A DNA stretch of 64,000 bases from contig NC_068974.1 in the NCBI RefSeq assembly GCF_016808095.1, forward strand, positions 10,106,001-10,170,000, read 5' to 3'. This document shows, in pieces, positions 48,649-61,000 of this stretch. The stretch's first letter is position 1; each line of letters opens with the position of its first letter. The DNA is from Vigna angularis. Lineage: Eukaryota; Streptophyta; Magnoliopsida; Fabales; Fabaceae. The notes beneath the pieces were generated by a model. It was given only the letters and a program-made list of their open reading frames with translations. It was not told the DNA's origin and ran no database searches. The position numbers were made by a program, and so were the translations under genes.

Positions 48649-51600
48649 ATGGATTGAAATTGGATTAATTTACCACGTATTAGTGCTGAGTACGAGAGAG
48701 GTGTAGAGGAATTTATACAATTTGCGCAACGTAATGAGGGGAGAACTAATGATGAAGTGAAGTTTAGATGTCCTTGTGTGAACTGTTTGAATGAGAGAAA
48801 GTTGAACGCAACTCAAATTAGAGAACATCTTATATGTGATGGTTTTCTAAGATGTTATACAACATGGATCTGGCACGGCGAAGAAATGGATTTTCCCACT
48901 GACTCTCAAAGTGTAAATGTTACTGATTCCACCATGGAAGAAGATCGACCGGATGAAGACAAATTGGAGGACATGATCCGCGATGTTGGAGCAGAAAATT
49001 TTGCCAAAGCTCATGTGTATGAGACGATGTCGACTGATGCAGAAACACCTTTGTATGTCGGTTCAACTAAGTTCACACGTTTGTCAGCGGTGTTAAGGCT
49101 CATGAATTTGAAGGCGAGCAATGGATGGACTGATAAGAGTTTTACAGAACTGTTGACGTTGTTGAATGAAATGTTGCCAGATGGAAATACACTACCCACT
49201 CGTAATTATGATGCGAAGAAAATTCTTTGTCCAATGGGTATGGAGTATAAAAGGATACATGCTTGTCCCAATGACTGCATTTTGTATAGGAAAGAGTTTG
49301 AATTTTTGACAGAGTGTCCAAAATGTGGCTTATCACGATACAAGTCAAAAAACAATAGTGAAGATAATGGTCAGATAGAAAAAAATGGATCTGCTTTGAA
49401 AGTAGTTTGGTACCTTCCAATAGTGCCCAGACTTAAGCGTTTCTTTGCGAATCCCAAAGATGCTAAAAATCTTAGATGGCATGCAGATGAGAGAAAAATT
49501 GACGGGCTGCTTCGTCATCCAGCTGATTCAAAGCAATGGAAAAATATTGATCGACAATTCCCCGAATTTGGTAAAGAGTGTAGAAATCTTAGGCTTGCTT
49601 TAGCCACTGATGGAATGAACCCATTTGGTAATCTGAGTACCAATCACAGTTGTTGGCCAGTTATATTGATAATTTACAACTTATCTCCTGCATTGTGCAT
49701 GAAGAGGAAGTACATGATGTTGTCTATGATGATATCTGGTCCAAAGCAGCCTGGAAATGACATAGATGTTTATCTAAGCCCACTAGTTGAAGACTTGAAG
49801 GTTTTGTGGGTTGACGGGGTTGAAATATTTGATGCATTCGCTTCAGAGACTTTTATGATGCGTGCAATGTTATTTTGCACCATTAATGACTTTCCTGCTT
49901 ATGGTAATTTGTCAGGATACAGTGTCAAGGGTCATAAAGCGTGTCCTATATGTGAAGAAAACACTGCAGCTCATCAATTGAAACATGGAAGAAAGACGGT
50001 GTATCTGCGTCATCGGAGATTTCTAAAACGTAATCATCCATATCGAAGGTTAAAAAAAGCATTCAATGGAGATCAAGAGAGGGACGAAGCACCAAATCCA
50101 CTTACTGGCCTTGAAGTTCTTCAAAAAGTTAATAAAATACATCATGTATTTGGGAAAACATCGAAGAAGTCATCTGTAACGACCCCTTGGAAGAAGAAAT
50201 CAATATTCTTTGATCTTCCATATTGGTCAAAGTTAGATGTTCGACATTGCATAGATGTGATGCATGTAGAAAAGAATGTGTGTGATAGCTTGATTGGTAC
50301 ATTACTCAACATTCAGGGAAAGACAAAAGATGGAGTGAATGCTCGTTTGGATTTGGTTGACATGAATATCCGAGAAGAGTTGGCACCGAAGGAGATTGGT
50401 AAACGTACTTATTTGCCCCCTGCTTGTTACACAATGTCTAGACAAGAGAAGATAAGTTTTTGTGTATGTTTAAAGAGTATCAAAGTACCACAAGGATACT
50501 CTTCAAATATGAAGAGTTTAGTGTCAATGCAGGACTTAAAGCTTGTTGGCATGAAGTCTCACGATTGTCACGTCTTAATGCAACAGTTGTTACCGGTGGC
50601 TATTCGTGGAATTTTGCCCAAAAATGTTAGGCACACCATAAACAGGTTGTGTTCATTTTTCTCGTCAATATGTAGTAAAGCCATCGATCCTACAAAGTTA
50701 GATGAACTTCAAGGCGAGATTGTTATCATCTTGTGTCAACTAGAGATGTTTTTCCCTCCATCTTTTTTTGACATCATGGTACATTTACTTGTTCATTTGG
50801 TTAGAGAAATCAAGTTGTGCGGACCGGTATACTTAAGATGGATGTATCCTATTGAACGTTATATGAAGATTTTGAAAGGGTACGTTAAAAATCCATATCA
50901 TCCTGAAGGTTCGATGATTGAAAGGTATATTGCTGAAGAAAGTATCGAGTTTTGTTCAGATTACATGACATCAACGAATCCAATAGGAGTTCCTCGCACA
51001 GCATGGTTGAATAAATTTTCTACAAGTAAAAGCATCCGAGGTGTCAATGTGGTGACAAAAGATCGCGAAGAATTGTTGCAAGCGCATCTTTATATATTGA
51101 ACAACACAGATGAGGTGATCCCTTTTTTGGAAGCACACAAAGCCATTGTTAAGAATAAAAATCCAAGACAATCAGAGAAATGGCAATTGATGGAGCATAA
51201 CAAAACATTTATGTCTTGGTTCAAATCTGAAATTGACAAAGAGCCACATTCTTCTGAAACTTTATTGTGGCTTGCAAATGGTTTGAAGTTTGATGTCGTG
51301 TGTTGTACAGGTTATGAAGTCAATAATTGCACATTCTATACGAAGACTTTGGATGATAAAAGCACAGTACAAAATAGTGGAGTCAGTTTAGAAGCTGAGT
51401 CACTTCAATTTTCCACATCAAAAGATCAATCTCCTGTACTTGGATCAATGAGATATTATGGTATAATAGAAGAGATATGGGAGGTTGATTACACCAAGTT
51501 TTCCGTTCCATTGTTCAAGTGTAAGTGGTTTGACAATAAGAGTGGTGTGAAAATAGATGACTCGGGTATGACACTGGTTGATTTTCGCAAGGTGGGTTAT

Positions 51601-51849
51601 CGAGACGAACCGTTTATCATGGTACATCAACCATCTCAAGTTTTTTATGTCAAAGATCCTTCGTCTGACCATTGGTATGTTGCTCTTCAAGGCAAAAAAC
51701 AAATTGAAGTTAACGAAGACAATCTAATTAATATTGATATTGCTGACAACCATTCATTTCAAACTACAACAAAGTTGGATGACCAATCTGTAGTTGACGA
51801 TGATGTACATGCAATTCGGTCAGATCATGATGAGGGAATATACATATGA
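48649..51849 (+). pseudogene. tnp2 transposase of CACTA-1, near-intact, stop at codon 3
   Basis: Transposase that recognises CACTA ends and cuts them. From ATG at 48649: MD, TGA at codon 3, then an open frame to 51849 (1066 codons including that stop). Transpos_assoc-like region at residues 4-90 (CPCVNC, HLICDGF, WIWHGEE). tnp2 domain about 145-570 with CPKCGLSRY, LALATDGMNPFG (Asp near 320) and CIDVMHVEKNVCDS (Asp near 535), both likely DDE residues. DUF4218 about 627-770 (SHDCHVLMQQLLP, YLRWMYPIERYMKILKG). DUF4216 about 933-1017. The start is chosen because the N-terminal family sequence begins there and an acceptor precedes it. TGA most simply derives from CGA by C-to-T. The next in-frame ATG would lose part of Transpos_assoc. 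Confidence 0.9.
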
Positions 51850-51970
51850 TGAATCCATATCTTTATGTATGAATTTTCAATTTCTGTACTATTACATGTT
51901 TTGTTAATTTATATGATATTACATAAGTCTTGAAAGAAAATTTAATGTTGTTATTTATTTTGACAGATAT

Positions 51971-54923
51971 ATGGCTGATCATCCACATTCTTCAGGGGAT
52001 GAGGCTCCCCCACCCAGATCCACTAGAGGACCCACTAGGATGAAACAACTATTAATCAGGAAAAATAGTGGTGAAAGAACTCCGGTGAATGTGAATGTCA
52101 CCACGGGTGTGGCAACTGGCCCCCATGCAGATGACTTCCGATCATACCTTGGAGTAGTGGCACGTAATAAGATTAGCATTCTCATTCCATCTTTTGATCA
52201 TGTGTCCGAGGGTGATAGGAACATTATTTGGCAAGATATATTGGTAAGTTAGTTAATAGCATTTGAATTATAATTTGTTTATATTGATAATTTTGTACTA
52301 ATACAACTTTATTATGTTTTTTTCAGATGACATTTGACATTCCAAATGTCCCAACACTTAGAAATAAGTGTTTGTCAACTGTTGCAGAAAATTTCAGAAA
52401 CTTTAAAAGCAAGTTGACATCAAGGTACATCTTTGGACACCTTAAACATAAAACTCCATGTAATGCATATAAGTCCATTGATGAGGAGACTTGGCGGGTT
52501 TTTAAAGAGAGTCGGATGTCAGAGGAATGGCAGGTTAGTGTAGTTCATATTATTCAATTCCTCATTAACAAATATATATCATATGAACTCATTAATTAAT
52601 GTGTATGTGACAGGCAATTAGAAGCAAAGCACAAGGAACAAGTGCTAAGAACAAAAACCCCCACCTATTATCTCGTGGTGGGTATAGGAAGCTTGAGGAG
52701 AAAATCCTCAAGCAAAAGGCAGATGCTATACCACCATCTCAGAGTGGTAGCCCTCCTCAGCCTCCTTCTCCACCGTCTAGACATGAGAAATGGAAGTTGG
52801 CCCGTATGCGACCATCGGGCACCTACTCTTCCGACACTGCACGAGAGATTTCTGAAAAAATTGTAAGTTATCACTGTTCCTAAAATAATGAATATTGTCA
52901 TTATACATACTACATTAAACTATTTAAAGAATAATGGTGTTTTGTAATGTTACAGGACGCCTTGGTTGAGCAGAGCTCCCAAGGCCAATTCACTCCAGAG
53001 GGTCGCCAGGATATTCTTGCTGCTGCAATTGGACGACCTGAGCACCCTGGACGTGTACGTGCTGCAGGTCCTGGAGTAGGCATTACGGATTATTTTGGGA
53101 GCTCTTCTCGTCAGCCTTCATATTCGTACAGCGATACACAAAGGATGACAGAAGAGATCACAAAAAAGGTCCGACAAGACCTTATGCAGGAGATCAGGGC
53201 CGAGGTGAGGGCTGAATTCCAGATGCTCTACCAGGAGCAGTTTCAGAGCATGCGCCCGATGCAGTCTCCTATAGAGGAACATGTGGTCCCTCCCCCTCCC
53301 ACAGGTAAACTTAATAAACATTTATGTGCAATTATTTCTATCTCTTGTATAATCTAACATTTACTCTGACAGGGAGAAGCGGCAAAGGAAGTTGTTCCGC
53401 ATCAGCCATCCCAGAGGATGACATGGACGATGGTAGTCCATGTCTGCTATACATTTTAGAAGAAGATGAGATGGTGCTGGTAGCTCGTGGAACAGAGTTT
53501 AGGTCAGCGACTGTATGTCATGGTATGCAACTATTAGAGGATGAGGTGAAGGTATCAGTGGATGAAATGATCATGCCAGATGCCTCGGTTCCACTGTCCA
53601 CGGAAGAGATTTTCACTGTGGAACAAGCATATAAGTCGTTTATCACTTGGCCTAAATTTTTGGTTAAACCAGTTTCTGACCCCTCGGTATGAAATTCTTC
53701 TTTACACTTCTCAATTTTAAAGGTTTTTGATGTCAAAACTTATCTTATCTTTTCATGTAACAACAGACGCAGGAACAACAGAAGATTCCTCTATCTGAGG
53801 ATGACCCTCTTTCTTCATTGCATCTACTTGCTGACATCCTTGATGATAAGCCTTTGGAGGTTCAGTATGATGCTAATGTATTTGGGCATGGCTCTGAGGT
53901 CCCAATATACCTTAATAGCCAAGATGTCCGTGAGCTTGCGTCGGGAACACAAGAGTTGAATATTTCAATTATTCAACTATGGACGATGTAAGTCTATGAC
54001 CAATTATTTATATATAAAATTGATTTATATATCAAGTATCCTTATATCAAAGTTAATTTTTGATTTCAGGTATATGTCTGGGGTCACTAATAAGTTGGGG
54101 CGTTCTGATGATTATGGATTCATTGATCCCCAAGACATTCATGAATCAAATGATTTTGATCATATCAACACGAGAATGATAAGCAGTTTTCGAAGGGGCA
54201 ATAAAATATACTTTTTGCCTTATATATCCGGGTAAGTGAACTTTGTTAACATAATAATGTTCCATATGTGATTTTAATATTTAATAGTTACGTTATTATG
54301 AATTTCAGGCGCCATTGGCAACTTCTTGTTATGTCTGTGCAAGACAACTATGCTTTGTGGTTCTGCTCATTGCACAGGCCTCCTCCCACACAACTCAGAC
54401 AAGCAATTGATTGGTAAGAACCTCAATGTTTGGACTTTCTTTGTTATATAACTGAATGCTAAAACATTTTTTTATATACAGTTCTATTCCAGCAAGTATG
54501 ATGATGGACGGGAGATCAATTGTTAAGAGTAGAAAGATTGCTTGGATTTCTCTCAAGGTTTGACATATGCTAAAGTCATACTTTGTTATAATTGTTTTAT
54601 AACAAATGTTATTCACTAACTATTATCAACTGTGATGATATATTGTAGTGTAACAGACAAAATGGGTCATATGAGTGTGGATACTATGTAATGTATTGGA
54701 TGACCCATATTGTTCGTTCTCACATCACAAGAAGCTGGGAAACGGTAATATTTAACTTTAACAAATTTTTATTTTTTAACAAATGTTGAATTCATATACA
54801 CTAATTAAAATGAATTGTCTTTTGCAGAGATTCAAGACTACTACACCAGTTCCTGAGAAGTCACTACTATTCATTAGGAACGCTGCTGCGAAGTATATAG
54901 TTAGATTATACAATAGCTCTTAG
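51971..54923 (+). CDS. CACTA-1 second gene: TnpA-like protein fused to an Ulp1-type protease
   Basis: Exons 51971-52243, 52327-52533, 52614-52862, 52956-53304, 53373-53686, 53767-53987, 54070-54231, 54309-54413, 54482-54557, 54649-54744 and 54828-54923, all with GT/AG ends and matching phases. They give 715 residues without a stop. N-terminal third: basic, TnpA/Transposase_24-like (RSYLGVVARNKISILIPSF, NPHLLSRGGYRKLEEK). Middle: helical, charged (EITKKVRQDLMQEIRAEV). C-terminal 230 residues: C48 protease-like, with HW in RHWQLLV, Gln in CNRQ and Cys in YECGYYVM. WFCSL stands where Asp is usual. In known plant transposons such fusions occur; the role is unknown, perhaps SUMO removal. An acceptor lies 4 bases before the ATG. 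Confidence 0.85.
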
Positions 54924-55050
54924 ATTTAGATTTAAACAATGCATTTGATTAGATAGAATTTTCTTACACTCTCTACTTTATTTGATGTTGAAATACATTT
55001 GAACATGTGTTTGTTCTGTTGAAATTGAATTTCTGTAAATGTTTTTATAT

Positions 55051-55095
55051 GCAGGTCTGTTTTTGTGGTAGTGGATATCACAAAAACAGACCTGC
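55051..55095. terminator. 17 bp inverted repeat downstream of the Ulp1 gene
   Basis: GCAGGTCTGTTTTTGTG (55051-55067) and its exact reverse complement (55079-55095), loop 11 bases, 128 bases after the stop codon. Plant genes have no factor-independent terminators, so a role in 3' end formation is only a guess. The half motif GCAGGTCTGTTTGTG recurs at the end of the window in CACTA-2. Confidence 0.4.
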
Positions 55096-55106
55096 TATTT
55101 TAAAAA

Positions 55107-55500
55107 ACTGCAGGGGAATATGCCGCGGTTCTAACCACAACCGCGGCATATAAGGGGAATATGCCGCGGTTCTAACCACAACCGCGGCATATAGTGCTTT
55201 TTTTTTTTTTTAAAAAACGAGACATATGGCCGCGGTTTTGACGCCAACCGCGGCATACTCGTCGGCCTATATGCCGCGGTTCAACCGCGGCATATAGTGC
55301 ATTTTTTAATTTTTTTTTTAATTTTTTTTTTTAAAAAAAAATGAATTTATGCCGCGGTTGTCTAGGGAACCGCGGCATATTCCTCAGCCTATATACCGCG
55401 GTTAGAACTGCGGCATAAAGTGTCTGACTTACTATCGCGGCTGAATATGCCGCGGTTCATGAACCGCGACGTATAGTGAAAATCAACCGCGGTAAAAGCC
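55107..55500. repeat. Right subterminal GCCGCGGTT palindromes of CACTA-1
   Basis: About eight units of ATGCCGCGGTT...AACCGCGGCAT, including two adjacent near-identical copies at 55118-55193. They are partly separated by T-rich runs. Same motif as the left end. Confidence 0.85.
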
Positions 55501-55516
55501 CCTCGCTGCACTAGTG

Positions 55517-58039
55517 AAACTATGTACACAAGTTTTAAAACATAAAAGAAACATAAAAATGAGGGCACAATTCGAAAATACAAAGAAATACAAGATTTCA
55601 ATATTGAGAACCTAAAAGTACACTACTTAAAACATAATAAGTGTACTAAATAGGTGACAACAAGACCAATTTACCTAAATTGGACTACTTTTAAGTAATG
55701 TAAAGATCCTAAGAAGTCTAAAGCATTGAAATCAAGTTAGGAAAGTAGTGAAATGCAAACAATAACCCAAAACTCAAAGTTTGAGTATTTAAGTTCTAAA
55801 AAGTGTACATAAAAGGTGACAACAAGACCAATTTACCTAAACTCCACTACTTTTAAGTAATGTAAAGATCCTAACAAGTCTAAAGTATTGATATCAAGTT
55901 AGGAAAGTAGCGAAATGCAAAGAATAACCCAAAACTCAAAGTTTGAGTATTTAGGTTCTAAAAAGTGTACATAAAAGGTGACAACAAGACTACTTTACCT
56001 AAACTCCACTACTTTTAAGTGATGTAAACATCCTAACAAGTCTAAAGTATTGAAATCAAGTTAGGAAAGTAGTGAAATGCATAGAATAACCCAAAACTCA
56101 AAGTTTGAGTATTTAGGTTCTAAAAAGTGTACATAAAAGGTGACAACAAGACCAATTTACCTAAACTCCACTACTTTTAAGTAATGTAAAGATCCTATCA
56201 AGTCTAAAGTATTGAAATCAAGTTAGGAAAGTAGTGAAATGCATAGAATAACCCAAAACTCAAAGTTTGAGTATTTAGGTTCTAAAAAGTGTACATAAAA
56301 GGTGACAACAAGACCAATTTACCTAAACTCCACTACTTTTAAGTGATGTAAACATCCTAACAAGTAACAAGTTTAGGATGGTAAATCAATGCTAATGAGA
56401 AAGTCACACTACAAAAACAAGAAGATCTAAAAATATGACACCCTAGAACCTAAAACTAGTTAGTAGAATACACTAAAAGTGGTCATAATGCAAACTGTAT
56501 TAAAGTACTAACCAAAACAGTAAAACAACTATATACACAAGTTTTAAAACATAAAAGAAAGATAGAAATGAGGGCACAATTCGAAAATACAAAGTATACA
56601 AAATCAAACAGCACTAAAAATGAAAACTGCATAGAAAAATGACTTTAAAAGTGTGCTTTCAAACCCAAAAATGATTGGCAGTGTTTGTAAAGCTTAAGTG
56701 ATGATTCAAGCAACTTTATATCATCAATTTAAAGGTGTTTAAACATTGAAACAACAAGGAATCACAGTACACTCGAAAATCACTAATTCACTTCCAAATT
56801 TAAGCAAAATTAACGGTTTTGGAAGTGATTTTGCATGTAGGCTCAAATTTGACCAAATGAACAGTGCACATAGGTTTGAAATGGTAAAATAAACTTGTTC
56901 AAACATTCACAATGCACACAAAGAAGCAGATGCTTCAAGTCACACCTGCTATAGCCAATTATGCAGCATTTTTAAACCAAAATTAGCACTAGAAGTTAGA
57001 GTTTTTAGTACCTAAAAAGTGTACTTATAAGGTGAGAATTTGTCATTTCACCTAATGTAGACTCATTCTAAGGTATGTAAACATCCTAACAAGTCTAACA
57101 TAGTGAAATCAAGGTAGGAAAGTATCGAAAACCAAATAATAACCTAAAACTAAAAGTTGTAGTATTTAGCACCTAAAAAGTGTGTTCAAAGGGTGAACAA
57201 TTGCAAATAGAACTAATGTAGACTAAATTTAAGTAATGTGAACATCCTAACATGTCTAAAGTAGTGAAATAAACCTATGAAACTATTCAAAAGCAAAGAA
57301 TTAGGTACAACTCAAATTTTGAGTAGTTGGAAGGTATAAAAGTGTGCTTAAAAGGTAAGAATTTGCAAGCAGACCTAATGTACACTTATTTGAAGTAATG
57401 TGAACATCCTACCATGTCTAAACTAGTAGTGGAATGAAGCTAGGAAACATGTCAAAAGCAAAGAATTACCTCAAACTCAAAGTTTGAGTATTTAGAACCA
57501 AAATACTTTAGGTATTTTAACTAATGTGATTGTAAGTACATACTTTTATAGCTATTTCATTGCCTAAATTATGTTAATATGTATTATATATCAATGCTTC
57601 TATACATATTTGATTGCCTAAATTATGTTGATGTATATATTGTATGTTCCTCTATATTGTATGTTCATTTATTACGCTACAACTTGATTAAGTTAAGTAG
57701 TCTTTTAAAGTCCTATCGTACTACACACATTCTCAATGGAATGAGAAGAGTGAAAGTACCTTAAACACTTACAATGTACAAAATATGTGGAAGTACTCTA
57801 TAAAAGAGAACTTCAGTAATGTAAGAAAATTGACTCCCCCAAATTTAATACACAACCACTTAGGATGTCAAAGACCGTTCAATACACAGGACTTGTCTTT
57901 GCATGCCCTTATTGAATGCCTATGACAATAGTGTTGAAATTGCCTTCGATGTTCGACTTGAGTAGTAATAGGTTTATTACTTATGTGACATGGAGTGTTC
58001 CAGTTTTGGCTAAGTTTTGATTTCTTTGGCTTGTCACAG
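55517..58039. repeat. Intron repeats right of CACTA-1, with four 162 bp tandem units
   Basis: ACCCAAAACTCAAAGTTTGAG starts at 55765, 55927, 56089 and 56251, exactly 162 apart, with only a few differences between units. Diverged copies run at 57000-57500. 56360-56600 repeats the flanks of the CACTA-1 insertion site. 57540-58039 is AT-rich without a supported frame and ends TTGTCACAG at 58039, a splice acceptor before the tnp2 ATG. Confidence 0.8.
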
Positions 58040-58042
58040 AAC

Positions 58043-61000
58043 ATGGCCCATTTTCACAATCATCGTGGATGGATGTACGACCGTTGTTATAGTGGAAGGA
58101 GAGGTTTGAAGGAATCTTTTGTCCTTGGAGTTGAAGAGTTTGTGGAGACAGCCCGACGATGTCAATATTATGCCCTTGATGGAGGGATTCGATGTCCATG
58201 CATCAAGTGCGAATGTACAAGGATTTTGAAAGATGAAGTGGTCAAACTTCACCTTTACCAAAAAGGGTTCATGCCTAATTACACGGTTTGGACATACCAT
58301 GGTGAAGAAATGCCATCTACCTCCACCACAGCTGAAAAGCGGATTGCATCAGGTTCGAATACTATTGTACATACATCTGAGATAGATCAATTTGCCTATA
58401 TGCAAGAGATGGTCGACAATGCACTTCGTTACCATGCTCAACAAGAAGCAGACGATAGTCATGATGAAGAACCTCCAAATGAAACGACGCAGAGGTTTTA
58501 CAATTTACTAACAGAGGCAAATCTACCTGTATTTAAAGGTTCATTTGAGTCAAAATTGTCAGTGTGCATTAGACTCATGGCTGGGAAATCTAATTGGAAT
58601 GTTCCCATTCAAGCAGTGGACTTCTATACAAAATTGATGTTAGATTTGACACCACCAAACAATTTCATGCCGAAGAACTATTACCAAGACAAAAAATGTG
58701 TTTCAAAGTTGGGATTGGATGTCAAGAAGATTGATTGTTGTGTTAATGGATGTATGTCATTCTATGACAATGACAATGGCAAAAATGATGCATTGTTGGT
58801 TGAATGCAAGTTTTGTGGCTTACCTCGATATCAGACAATGCATGCTGGACGGAGGCAAAAAAAACCAATTCCATTAAAGTCCATGTTCTACTTGCCTATA
58901 ATTCCAAGATTACAAAGATTGTTTACTTCAATGCAAACATCAGTACACATGACATGGCATGATGGTAACAAAACTCCGGGATTTTTGCGTCATCCTTCTA
59001 ATGGTGAAGCTTGTAAGTATTTCAATCGTAAACAACCATCCTTTGCTAGTGAACCACGTAACGTCAGACTTGGTCTATGCTCTGATGGGTTCACCCCGTA
59101 CATTCAGGCGTCTGCATCACCGTATTCATGCTGGCCCGTGATAGTTACCCCATACAATCTACCACCTAAGATGTGTATGACAAAGCCTTACATGTTTTTG
59201 TCGTGTATAATACCAGGTCCATCTAATCCCAAATCATTGATTGATGTTTACTTGGAGCCTTTGATTAATGATTTGAAGAAGTTATGGAATGGTGTTTGGA
59301 CGTATGAAGTTTCAAGGAGGCAAAATTTCCTTATGAGGGCAGCCTTGATGTGGACTATTAATGACTTCCCAGCGTACGGCATGTTATCTGGTTGGAGCAC
59401 ACATGGTCGATTAGCTTGTCCACATTGCATGGAACATACAAAGTCATTCCAATTGAGTCATGGCCGGAAAAGTAGTTGGTTTGACTGTCATCGACGGTTC
59501 TTGCCCATTGATCACCCATTTAGAAGAAACAAAAAGGCATTTCGCAAAGGACAAGTTGAAACGGATATGCCCCCGCCAAAGTTGACTGGATCACACGTGT
59601 GGAGAAGAGTGAAAGACTATCCAAAAGTCACTGAATCTGGTCAGAATAGGCTACAAGGGTTTGGGGAATGACATAATTGGACTAAAAGAAGCATATTCTG
59701 GGAACTTCCCTATTGGAAGGACAACTTGCTAAGACACAACATCGATGTCATGCACACAGAAAAAAATATCTTTGACAATGTCTTCAACACAGTTATGAAT
59801 GTTAAAGGTAAGACAAAAGATAATGAGAAAGCAAGAAAAGATTTACCTTTGTATTGTGGACGAAAAGACTTAGAGTTGAAGGCACAAGGTAACGGCCGAT
59901 TATTTAAACCAAAAGCAAATTACACCATGTCAAAAGACGAGACAAGAATAGTGTGTGGATGGATCAAGGAGCTTAGAATGCCAGATGAATATGCTTCTAA
60001 CTTGTCCAGATGTGCCAATGTTCAAAACGGTACTATTCAAGGGTTGAAGAGTCATGATTGTCATGTATTCATGGAGACTTTCATCACTCTTGCGTTCAGT
60101 TGTTTGCCAATGCACGTGTTAAATCCACTGATAGAAATCAGTAACTTCTTTAAAGATTTGTGTTGCACAACACTGAAGGAGAATTCCCTTAAAAAGATGG
60201 ATGAAAATATCCCGATTATTCTCTGCAAATTGGAAAGAATATTCCCTCCTGCATTCTTTGATTCAATGGAGCACATTCCAATTCATCTTGCATATGAAGC
60301 TTGGCTTGGGGGACCCGTGCAGTACAGGTGGATGTATCCCTTTGAAAGGTTTATGGGAGAATCCAAACGTTCAGTTAAAAATAAAGCTAGAGTGGAAGGC
60401 TCAATTTGTGTAGCTTACTTGCACAAAGAGACAACGTATTTTTGTTCACATTATTTCAAAAACTTCATGTTGTCCCCCACTCATGTCAAAAATGAAATGC
60501 AATGGCAAGTTCAACCACGTGAAGGTGCATTATCAGTGTTCCGACAATCAGGCCGTCACGCAGGGAAATAATTCACTCATTGGTTAACTGATGCTGAATT
60601 CAACTCTGCTCATGTCCATGTCTTAATCAATTGTAGTGAAGTAAAGTCGTACCTTGAGTATGTTATCATCCATCTCTTATCTTTCAAACGGTTGAATTAT
60701 TATTCACTAATGAATTTCATTTCTTCCAGCTCATTTGTTGTGGCTGAGCAAGTCGCAGAAGGAAATACTTCTGCTAGAATACACTCAGAGTTTCCCCATT
60801 GGTTTAGAAATCAGGTCCGTACTTTTTCCTACATTTAGAGCAAGGTTAATTTGACTCTTGCTTTTCTAATTTTGTTAGTACGTTTGTAGGTTTTTAATCA
60901 TGCATTAACTCCCACGGTTCAAGAGTTAAGACATCTGTCGAATTGGCCAATGAGATGTGTCAAAGAATGGCACACTTACTTCACCAATGGTTACAAATTC

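Larger units (their letters stand above)
47407..55516 (+). mobile_element. CACTA-1: complete 8.1 kb CACTA element, TSD AAA
   Basis: Left CACTAGTAAAAAATCGGG; right CACTAGTGCAGCGAGGGG in reverse complement. The inverted repeats match at CACTAGT and again around GGG.TTTTAC.GCG. AAA is duplicated (47404-47406 and 55517-55519). Subterminal palindromes of TATGCCGCGGTT...AACCGCGGCATA lie at both ends. It carries a leader exon with intron, a tnp2 gene and a TnpA-Ulp1 gene, all forward. A paralogous uninserted copy of the target lies near 56500. Confidence 0.93.

Noticed and set aside
57995..58042. In-frame extension of the CACTA-2 tnp2 start (57995)
   Set aside because: An acceptor at 58039 and the family-like N-terminus just after it favour the ATG at 58043.
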